From Ignavibacteria bacterium (GTDB lineage: Bacteria; Bacteroidota; Ignavibacteria; UBA10030; SZUA-254): DNA of 12,271 nucleotides. Below the pieces are notes generated by a model. It was not told the DNA's origin and searched no databases. It worked only from the letters and a program-made list of their open reading frames with translations. Shown here in pieces: positions 6,367 to 12,271 of this stretch; position 1 is the first letter of the stretch, and each line of letters opens with the position of its first letter. Where the stretch lies: positions 5,387 through 17,657 of the forward strand of contig VBOC01000086.1 in NCBI GenBank assembly GCA_005877655.1, given 5' to 3'. Position numbers and translations under genes: made by a program.

Positions 6367-7199
6367 CGTGCGATCCCGGTTCCAAAGAGCCTGCGGACAG
6401 ACTCGCTCGTCACCCGGCCGACTTCCTCGACCGGCACTCCTTTCAGCTCGGCAATCCGCCTGGCTATCAATGGCAGGCGGGACGGCTCGTTCCTTTTTCC
6501 TCTGAACGGCACAGGCGTCAGGTATGGGCTATCGGTCTCGAGCAGAATCTGATCGAGCGGAATCTTCGCCGCGACCTCGGCCATCAGGTTCGGCTTCTCG
6601 GGCTTGCTTGCGAACGTAACAGGCCCCGGAATCGAGATATAGAATCCCCACGCGTTGACCTTCCGCGCCATGAGCTCATCGCCCGGGAAGCAGTGGAATA
6701 CTCCCCGGGGAGCCGGAGCTCCCTCACCGCCCCCATCCGGAGTGATCCTCCAACGGTTCGGGTCGGTGAGTTTTCGCTCGACAATCCCAAGCGAATCCTC
6801 TTCCGCCTCCCTGGTGTGAATGACGATTGGAAGGTTTCTGCGGCGGGCGATATCTATTTGTAAACTAAAAACCTCCCGCTGCCGATCGCGGGGGGAGAAG
6901 TCATAGTGATAGTCGAGCCCGATTTCACCTATCCCGACGACCTTTTCGTGATGGCTCAGGGCTTCAATTTCTTCGAGAGCACGGCCTTCGCACCTGGCCG
7001 CTTCATGAGGGTGGTATCCCACGCAGGCGTAGATGATCTCATACCGCTCGGCGAGCTCGATCGCTTCGCGGCTTGTTTCAAGATCGGTCCCCGGGTTGAC
7101 GATCCGATCGACGCCGGCATCGCGGGCCCGCGAGATGACATCGTCGAGATCGGCAGCGTAGTCTTTCTTGAATAAATGGGCGTGTGAATCGATGAACAT
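6363..7199 (-). CDS. tatD: TatD family metal-dependent hydrolase (DNase)
   Basis: TatD enzymes are TIM-barrel amidohydrolase-like proteins with divalent metal-dependent DNase activity in the cytoplasm. The expected metal ligands are all present: His6 and His8 in SHAHL, Glu92 in GEIGLDYHYD, His128 in IVIHTRE, His169 in VFHCFPG and Asp223 in LLETDSPYLTP. The C-terminal PFRGKRNEPS is also typical. The length (278) is slightly above the usual 255-265 because of a Gly/Pro-rich insertion at about 145-166, between the His128 and His169 strands. The ATG at 7199 follows the aminotransferase stop by 18 bases, with a weak purine stretch (AAAGG) very close to it. The stop overlaps the next gene as ATGA. 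The link to envelope genes is probably only operon position. Which TatD paralogue this is (TatD, YcfH or YjjV type) cannot be told. Confidence 0.94.
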   Translation of the reverse strand: MFIDSHAHLFKKDYAADLDDVISRARDAGVDRIVNPGTDLETSREAIELAERYEIIYACVGYHPHEAARCEGRALEEIEALSHHEKVVGIGEIGLDYHYDFSPRDRQREVFSLQIDIARRRNLPIVIHTREAEEDSLGIVERKLTDPNRWRITPDGGGEGAPAPRGVFHCFPGDELMARKVNAWGFYISIPGPVTFASKPEKPNLMAEVAAKIPLDQILLETDSPYLTPVPFRGKRNEPSRLPLIARRIAELKGVPVEEVGRVTSESVRRLFGTGIAR

Positions 7200-7217
7200 G
7201 GCCTTTGCTCAGGGCGT

Positions 7218-8384
7218 TCAAGCCGGCGGTCTTAGGATCGAGCCGAGGCGTTCCACGACATAGTCCACTTCCGCATCCTTGAGCTGAGGGTAGATCGGAA
7301 GGCGCAAAAGACCCCCGTAGATCCGGTCGGTTACCGGCAATTGGAGACTCTCCGTTCCCAATCGTGCTCTCGCATACGGCGACGAATGGAGGGGAACGTA
7401 ATGGAACGCGCTCGAAATACCCGACTCCTTTAGCCGATGCATGACCATGGTCCGCTCACTCTCGCTATTTAGTAAAATGTAGAAAATATGGTAGTTGGAC
7501 GTGCAATACGCGGGCACGTTAGGGAGACGGAGTTTCCCGCGCTGTTCAAGATCCCTGAGTCCGGACATATAGCGTTCGTGGACGCGCTTTCTCCCCGACT
7601 GGATGAGTTCGCGGTCCTCCAGCTGGGATCTCAGAACGGCGGCGAGCAAATCAGAAAGAACATAGCTGCTTCCCTCGTCCACCCATGTATACTTATCGAC
7701 CTCCCCGCGCAGGAAATTTGAGCGGTTCGTCCCCTTCTCCCGGATGATCTCGGCCCTGCGCGCCAGAGCTTCCTTGTTCGTGACAAGCGCCCCGCCCTCG
7801 CCGCTGATATAATTCTTCGTCACGTGAAAACTATACGCCCCCGAGTCTCCGATCGTGCCGAGGTACCTTCCCCGGTACTTCGCATTGACCCCCTGCGCCG
7901 CATCCTCGACGACCGCCAGACCGCGGTCGCGGGCAATACCCATGATCTCATCCATTTCCGCCGAGATGCCCGCGTAGTGGACCGGCACAACGGCTCTGGT
8001 GCGCTTGGTGATTCTCCGTTGAAAATCCTCGAGATCGAGCGTCAGCGTGCGGTCGTTGATTTCACAAAACACGGGGCGGCCGCCCCCTCGGAGAATGGCG
8101 TTGGCCGTGGAAACGAACGTAAAGCTTGGAAGAATCACCTCGTCCCCGGGGTGAAGGTCCAGGAGCATCATCGCCATCTCAAGAGCGTGCGTACACGATG
8201 TCGTCAGAAGCGCGTGACGGACGGAAAAAAGGTCGCAAAGCTTCTGCTCCACGGCTTTACACTCTCCGCCGTCGCCGCCGGGATTACCCGTCTCGATCAC
8301 CTGCCTGAGCCGCTCGAGGACACTGCCGTTCAGGGAGGGCTTGTTCAGCGGGATGGGATTCGGGTATTTTGGAGTTGTCGCCAT
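7218..8384 (-). CDS. DegT/DnrJ/EryC1/StrS aminotransferase, WecE (RffA)-like
   Basis: This is a PLP-dependent sugar aminotransferase of 388 residues. E. coli WecE makes dTDP-4-amino-4,6-dideoxygalactose from dTDP-4-keto-6-deoxyglucose and glutamate. Many stretches align with WecE: GDGGE, LLTTSCTHALEMA, PGDEVILPSFTFVSTANA, VVPVHYAG, VVEDAAQGV, SFHVTKNYISGEGG, EIIREKGTNRS, VDKYTWVDEGSSYVLSDL and a late FHYVPLHSSP. The PLP lysine is in HVTKNY (Lys190 counted from ATG 8384), and the Asp of VVEDAAQ contacts the PLP nitrogen. I chose ATG 8384 because it overlaps the glycosyltransferase stop as TGATG; a TTG one codon earlier is possible. It sits with a glycosyltransferase, which suggests a 4-amino-6-deoxy sugar in a surface glycan. 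No dTDP-sugar synthesis genes or acyltransferase are in the window. Close WecE homology is clear, but the exact sugar is inferred. Confidence 0.92.
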   Translation of the reverse strand: MATTPKYPNPIPLNKPSLNGSVLERLRQVIETGNPGGDGGECKAVEQKLCDLFSVRHALLTTSCTHALEMAMMLLDLHPGDEVILPSFTFVSTANAILRGGGRPVFCEINDRTLTLDLEDFQRRITKRTRAVVPVHYAGISAEMDEIMGIARDRGLAVVEDAAQGVNAKYRGRYLGTIGDSGAYSFHVTKNYISGEGGALVTNKEALARRAEIIREKGTNRSNFLRGEVDKYTWVDEGSSYVLSDLLAAVLRSQLEDRELIQSGRKRVHERYMSGLRDLEQRGKLRLPNVPAYCTSNYHIFYILLNSESERTMVMHRLKESGISSAFHYVPLHSSPYARARLGTESLQLPVTDRIYGGLLRLPIYPQLKDAEVDYVVERLGSILRPPA

Positions 8385-9556
8385 CAATTGCTTTCGCTCT
8401 TTGCTTGAACATCCGGGCGATCCGAGTAAATGTTCAGAAGCTTTGAAATGATTTGCTTCATATCGTGTTGCCGTTCGAGGCCGGCCCGGCCGGTTTTTCC
8501 GTGCTCGCGGCGCAGATCCGGATCGAGGAGATAACGGGAAAGCTTTGCCGCCAGATCCCGGCTGTCACTGACGGTATACAGGAGTCCGTTGACGCCGTCG
8601 GTAATCTGATAAAGATTGCCGCCCGCCCGGGCGGCCAGGATGGGGAGTTCCATCCCCATGGCATCGAGGACAACGAGAGAATACAATTCATCACGGCTGG
8701 GAAAAACGAATATGTCGAAGGCGCTCAGATACCCGATCAGGTCATCCTGAAACCCCACAAGCAGAATCCGGTCGCCCAATTTTTCATGCGAAATAAACGA
8801 TTGAAGTTCCCGGAGATAGGCCTCGGAGCGTTCTTCGAATGGGGATCCGCGGGGGGCGGCAAATCCTTTCCGGGTCGGTTCTCCGACGATCATATAGACG
8901 ACCCGCGATTGCGCATTTTTTTCAATGTAGGGAAAACTCCTCGCAAAGTCCATCACCCCTTTGCCCGGATCGATCCGGACCATCGTGCCGACAAGGATAT
9001 CGCTCGCCTTCACACCGTGCCGGGCGCGGATGTCGCGTCTCCTGTTCTCATCTCTCCGGTATTGCGCAAGGGGTCTGCCGTACGGCAGGTAATGAATCCG
9101 GTCGGGCGGGGCGGCGTAGAGATAGGGCAAACGGATGTTCAACTCTTTGGACGATGTAAGGAATGCATCGACGCGGCTGTATATGAATCGATGGATGGGA
9201 TCCCGTTTGGCCGGCACGCCCATGTAGATGCTCAGAATCAGCCTGCGGACCCGGTCTCTCATTAATGCCAGCGATGCCGGCCAGATATCCCGGTGATAGT
9301 GAACGTGCAGAACGTCGATGTTCCGGTCCCGGATAAGCCGCCTCACCCACCGGATCTGCTCAAGACTCAGAAGCCGGGTGCCCGGCGCGTGCAGCACCTC
9401 CAGACCCCGGGCGATCAGGAATGATTCCGCCTTCGAGCCCCTCCTGCAGATGGCGACGACATCGGCTCCGCCATTTTTCAGCTCGAGCATGAGCGTGCAG
9501 GCGTACAGCTCAAGCCCGCCCCACGCCTCGGACGTGCAGAAATGAAGCACACGCAC
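8384..9556 (-). CDS. Family 4 (GT-B fold) glycosyltransferase
   Basis: This is a 390-residue cytosolic or membrane-associated glycosyltransferase. The N-terminal Rossmann domain opens with VLHFCTSEAWGGLELYA, the GG-E acceptor loop usual in GT4, and continues with the VLHVHYHRDIWPA segment. The C-terminal domain has GTMVRIDPGKG (Arg194 and Lys199, the usual nucleotide-phosphate binders), YMIVGE, ILLVGFQDDLIGYLSAFDIFVFPS, and DELYSLVVLDAMGMELPILA. In that last motif the usual EX7E is EX7D (Glu290, Asp298). Sugar donor and acceptor cannot be told. The start is a GTG at 9556, five bases after the receptor stop; the purine stretch GAGG is about 11 bases upstream. A GTG at 9550 is an alternative. 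The stop overlaps the aminotransferase start as TGATG, so the two are probably made together for the same glycan. Confidence 0.92.
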   Translation of the reverse strand: MRVLHFCTSEAWGGLELYACTLMLELKNGGADVVAICRRGSKAESFLIARGLEVLHAPGTRLLSLEQIRWVRRLIRDRNIDVLHVHYHRDIWPASLALMRDRVRRLILSIYMGVPAKRDPIHRFIYSRVDAFLTSSKELNIRLPYLYAAPPDRIHYLPYGRPLAQYRRDENRRRDIRARHGVKASDILVGTMVRIDPGKGVMDFARSFPYIEKNAQSRVVYMIVGEPTRKGFAAPRGSPFEERSEAYLRELQSFISHEKLGDRILLVGFQDDLIGYLSAFDIFVFPSRDELYSLVVLDAMGMELPILAARAGGNLYQITDGVNGLLYTVSDSRDLAAKLSRYLLDPDLRREHGKTGRAGLERQHDMKQIISKLLNIYSDRPDVQAKSESN

Positions 9557-9561
9557 GCCCG

Positions 9562-11766
9562 TCAGATCCTCGTTTCGAGTGTGAAAACAAAATTTCGCGT
9601 CGGCGCCATGTTGCCGATCAGCTCGACGTAGTAGTACTGGAACAGGTTGTTGATATGCAAGCCGGAACTCATCGCCAGGCCGCCTATTGCCCAGTCTGCG
9701 CTGATGCGCAGATCGGCAACGTAGATGGGAACCCGCTGCTCTCCCCCGGGTATGATGCCGAGGGTGACGAACTGGTCGTCGATGTGCTCGGTCCTGCTGA
9801 GAATCCGAAGATCAACACCGAGCCGGAATGGATGCTCGTCCAGTTGAGTCGAAACATAGAGGAGGTTTCTCGGCCTGTACTTGAGAATGTCTCCGGTGGT
9901 GACGTCACGCGGAACCATGTACGTGTAACTGACCTGACTCTGTGCGCTCCCGCTGAAAAGATTCAGGTTGAGCGTCAGCTCGGCGCCGTAGATGAGCGCT
10001 CGCGTGATATTTTGAAAATGAATGACCCCGTCGCTTCCGAACGCGGGCTCGATCAAATCCCAGAATTCGTTCCTGAAGATTGAAATATCGCCCTGCACGC
10101 ATGGATGAAACCTGTGCGAACCGCCCAGATCCAATGACCAGCTCCGCTCGGGCCTGAGGTCAGGATTGGGCAGGATCACGACTCCGGCGGCGGTGGAAGT
10201 CGTGAATATTTCCGCCACCGAGGGAGCACGGAACCCCCGGCCGGCCGAGAAACGCAGCGATGAAGAGTCCGGCAGGCGATAAACCAATCCCAGCTTCGGG
10301 TTAAACTGGCTGACCGATTCGAGACTCCCGAGGCGTTGATAATCGAACCGCCCCCCGAGCGTGATTCGCAATGGGTCGAGAAGAGCGATTTCATCCTGAA
10401 CGTAGCCGGCCCCGCCCCCTCCGGTATGCCGGCCAAAGATCGTATCCGCATCCACATGTTCGAGACTTCCGGCGAACCCGGCAATCAGCGTGTGGTTGGG
10501 AGAGAGCCGGTAGTCCGCCTGCAGTTCTCCGGCGACATTATCCGAGCGGGAATTGCTCCCCGCACTGTCATACTGGCTCGGGATGTTGTCATCCCACCTG
10601 GACCTGAACCAACTGAACCTGGCAGAATAGAGGAATCGATCGGAGACGAAATGACGGTAACCGCCGCTCAGATTCCAGCGAACTGAATAGACCGACTGCG
10701 CGAGTTGATCCGTTTTCGGCTGGAAGGCATGATCGAAGTCTCTCCAGTAAAGAAAATTCCCCCGCTGCTGTTCGAGAATGCTGAAGGAGACGCTCGCCGA
10801 TTGGTACGGCGAAATCGTCAATCCGAACCGGGCAGAACCGTTCCATCTCCTCCGGTAATCATTTTCGCGGTAGCCGTCGTTCTGAGACCGATCGAGCGCC
10901 GTCGCCAGGCTGAAGTCTCCGATCCGGCGTGCATAGGATAGATGTACGCCGCTGAAGAACCGCATCTCCTCCGTCCACCTCCATGTCCGGTACTTCGGAA
11001 GGTCGTAGATCCCGCCATAGAACCGCAGGCCAGCTTCGGGGCTCTCGCCGGCGTCCTTCGTTATAACATTGACGACGCCCCCCAGAGCGCTCGAACCGTA
11101 GAGCGCGGATGCCGCCCCTTTGACCACCTCGATCCGGTCGACCTGCGATGCGGGCAAACTTTCCCAGATGATCTCGCCCGTATCACCCGATATAAACGGA
11201 AGCCCGTCAATGAGCATAAGGACCCGCGTCCCGACCCCGAAGCTATACCCTGCCGACCCCCGGATATTGACCTGAGATTGAGTAACGTAAACACCCGGCA
11301 CGTAGCGGAGGGCGTCGTCGACTGTTACAGCATTTCGATACGATAGCAACCGATCGTCGACGACGCTGACGCTGGCGGGGACATCCTCCGGAGGCTCCTC
11401 CCGTTTGCTTGCGGTGACGATGACCGGCTCGGTCTGAAGCGGAGCCGGGTCAAGCCCGATGCTCAGATGCGTCGTATCTCCCCCTCTTACGGTAACATCC
11501 GGCAAGCGCTTGGCGCGGAACCCGACGAGAGAGATAATGAGTGTGTGAAGCCCCTCGGGGGCATCGCGAAGAAGGAAGCTGCCCTGCGCATCGCTTGAGG
11601 TCCAGAGCACCGTTCCCGCAAGAGCGATCGTGGCTCCGGCCAGCGATTCGCCATTCTCGCTGCTCGTGATCTTTCCTGCGATCACGCCCCCCGGAGCAGG
11701 CTGAGTCCGCACTTCGTCCATAAGCAGGAGCGTGACAAGGGAGGCAAAAAGAAGCCGGCTCATCAT
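9562..11766 (-). CDS. TonB-dependent outer-membrane receptor with N-terminal CarboxypepD_reg-like domain
   Basis: This 734-residue outer-membrane transporter takes up a ligand using energy from TonB-ExbB-ExbD. A signal peptide (1-21) is followed by a carboxypeptidase-regulatory-like beta-sandwich (about 27-108: GVIAGKITSSENGESLAGATI...GFRAKR), a TonB-box-like EPVIVTA (113-119), the plug (about 120-237, with DALRYVPGVYV, NIRGS, RVLMLIDGLP, VDRIEVVKGAASALYGSSAL and GGVVNVIT), and then a 22-strand-type barrel to the C-terminus, including GGRFDYQ, FRAPSVAEIF and NPDLRPERSWSLDLG. The last residue is Ile rather than the common Phe. It is shorter than SusC-type glycan receptors, so ferric-chelate, cobalamin or other small ligands are possible; the sequence does not decide. 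The ATG at 11766 overlaps the lipoprotein stop as ATGA, so the two are translationally coupled and probably work together. Confidence 0.94.
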   Translation of the reverse strand: MMSRLLFASLVTLLLMDEVRTQPAPGGVIAGKITSSENGESLAGATIALAGTVLWTSSDAQGSFLLRDAPEGLHTLIISLVGFRAKRLPDVTVRGGDTTHLSIGLDPAPLQTEPVIVTASKREEPPEDVPASVSVVDDRLLSYRNAVTVDDALRYVPGVYVTQSQVNIRGSAGYSFGVGTRVLMLIDGLPFISGDTGEIIWESLPASQVDRIEVVKGAASALYGSSALGGVVNVITKDAGESPEAGLRFYGGIYDLPKYRTWRWTEEMRFFSGVHLSYARRIGDFSLATALDRSQNDGYRENDYRRRWNGSARFGLTISPYQSASVSFSILEQQRGNFLYWRDFDHAFQPKTDQLAQSVYSVRWNLSGGYRHFVSDRFLYSARFSWFRSRWDDNIPSQYDSAGSNSRSDNVAGELQADYRLSPNHTLIAGFAGSLEHVDADTIFGRHTGGGGAGYVQDEIALLDPLRITLGGRFDYQRLGSLESVSQFNPKLGLVYRLPDSSSLRFSAGRGFRAPSVAEIFTTSTAAGVVILPNPDLRPERSWSLDLGGSHRFHPCVQGDISIFRNEFWDLIEPAFGSDGVIHFQNITRALIYGAELTLNLNLFSGSAQSQVSYTYMVPRDVTTGDILKYRPRNLLYVSTQLDEHPFRLGVDLRILSRTEHIDDQFVTLGIIPGGEQRVPIYVADLRISADWAIGGLAMSSGLHINNLFQYYYVELIGNMAPTRNFVFTLETRI

Positions 11767-12271
11767 GGCCCCCGCGGAGGTTTCAGGAAATCCACGCGGA
11801 TATCGATCCCGGGTAGAATGCTGTCCGCCGGGACGATGACTGCCCCCGGTCTTGAGGTATCGCCGTTCGCATAGTATTCGCCGACCGCCTTCCAGTCGGC
11901 TCTGACGTTCGGGCCATAGCGCTGCGCCACCACGGTATACGCAAACTGGCCCGGAGGCATCGGCGAGAGGGCAAGCGTATAATTGACAGAATCCGCTCCG
12001 TAGGGCTGAAGCGTCTCGGTATACCGCGCTCTTCCCTGCAGCACCTCATCCAGGATGTCTTGCGTCGGAAAATTCTTGAACGAAACGGTTCTCAGATCGA
12101 GGACGCTGTCCGCGGGCGGCCAGTTCTTAAAATAGATCGTGCCCGCGATGCCGTAGGCCGGCCCGTGAGTCGCCGCTGATTCGGGAGAGAGTCCCTGGTC
12201 ACATGCGGGGCTGAGGAGAAGGGACGCGAGGAGAAACGCCCTTGCAAACGGACTGGCGCATCCTGACCGGA
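11763..12271 (-). CDS. Probable surface lipoprotein upstream of the TonB receptor (5' end outside window)
   Basis: An open frame of 167 residues runs to the right edge, and no start codon is visible in it, so the gene begins outside the window. Its first residues form the end of a signal peptide: a hydrophobic FLLASLLLSPAC with a lipobox-like SPA-Cys (Cys codon 12203-12201) and Asp at +2. The mature part is short (about 145 residues) and beta-rich: GIAGTIYFKNWPPADSVLDL, VSFKNFPT, GQFAYTVVAQRYGPNV and GIDIRVDFLKPP, probably one or two beta-sandwich domains. I do not recognise a named family. Its stop overlaps the start of the TonB receptor as ATGA, so it is probably a partner lipoprotein of that receptor, facing the cell surface or the periplasm. 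The lipobox is relaxed, with Ser rather than Leu at -3. Confidence is high for a real gene and moderate for lipid attachment. Confidence 0.8.
   Translation of the reverse strand, partial: RSGCASPFARAFLLASLLLSPACDQGLSPESAATHGPAYGIAGTIYFKNWPPADSVLDLRTVSFKNFPTQDILDEVLQGRARYTETLQPYGADSVNYTLALSPMPPGQFAYTVVAQRYGPNVRADWKAVGEYYANGDTSRPGAVIVPADSILPGIDIRVDFLKPPRGP

Noticed and set aside
8453..9265. 270-codon plus-strand open frame opposite the glycosyltransferase
   Set aside because: The glycosyltransferase motifs lie on the minus strand; the plus-strand frame shows no recognisable fold and no start context.

Overview
The window looks like a piece of chromosome from a Gram-negative bacterium of the Bacteroidota/Ignavibacteriota (FCB) group, probably an environmental, moderately GC-rich member. 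The evidence is a DUF4835 protein (called PorD in type IX secretion annotation), a small PorV/PorQ-type outer-membrane barrel, a TonB-dependent receptor with an N-terminal carboxypeptidase-regulatory-like domain, a periplasmic HEAT-repeat/cyclophilin fusion, and weak or absent Shine-Dalgarno sequences before several genes. No RNA gene, mobile element, CRISPR array or long repeat was seen. Coding density is very high and no gene-free stretch exceeds about 120 bases.

Layout, left to right. (1) Positions 1-523, minus strand: the N-terminal 174 codons of mnmA (tRNA 2-thiouridylase), cut by the window edge. (2) Positions 524-599: a GC-rich inverted repeat with a T run, overlapping a possible mnmA promoter. 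(3) Positions 600-3199, minus strand: a two-gene unit in which a PorV/PorQ-like barrel gene overlaps (ATGA) a gene for a large predicted outer-membrane beta-barrel. The second protein resembles the barrel half of Bacteroidota helix-hairpin-helix (ComEA-like) barrel proteins but has no HHH part. The junction carries two G runs. (4) Positions 3200-3317: a divergent intergenic region with a good sigma70-like promoter for the gene to its right. (5) Positions 3318-4223, plus strand: the DUF4835/PorD gene, the only plus-strand gene. (6) Positions 4234-12271, minus strand: six tightly packed genes, read from right to left: a lipoprotein (5' end outside the window), a TonB-dependent receptor, a family-4 glycosyltransferase, a WecE-like sugar aminotransferase, a TatD hydrolase and a HEAT-repeat/cyclophilin peptidyl-prolyl isomerase. 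Three of the five junctions overlap (ATGA, TGATG, ATGA), and the other two gaps are 5 and 18 bases, so co-transcription is likely.

How the genes fit together. Most products act at the cell envelope: outer-membrane barrels, a receptor with its probable surface lipoprotein, periplasmic folding, and glycan building. The lipoprotein/receptor pair probably handles uptake of an unknown ligand. The glycosyltransferase and the 4-amino-sugar aminotransferase point to a surface glycan, although the rest of that pathway is not here. PorD and the PorV/PorQ-like protein suggest, but do not prove, a link to type IX secretion. TatD and MnmA are housekeeping genes. I see no clearly new multi-gene system. The points most worth a second look are the G-run junction with a slippery heptamer in frame, the HHH-less barrel protein, the two promoters that predict almost leaderless mRNAs, and the lipoprotein/receptor pair.
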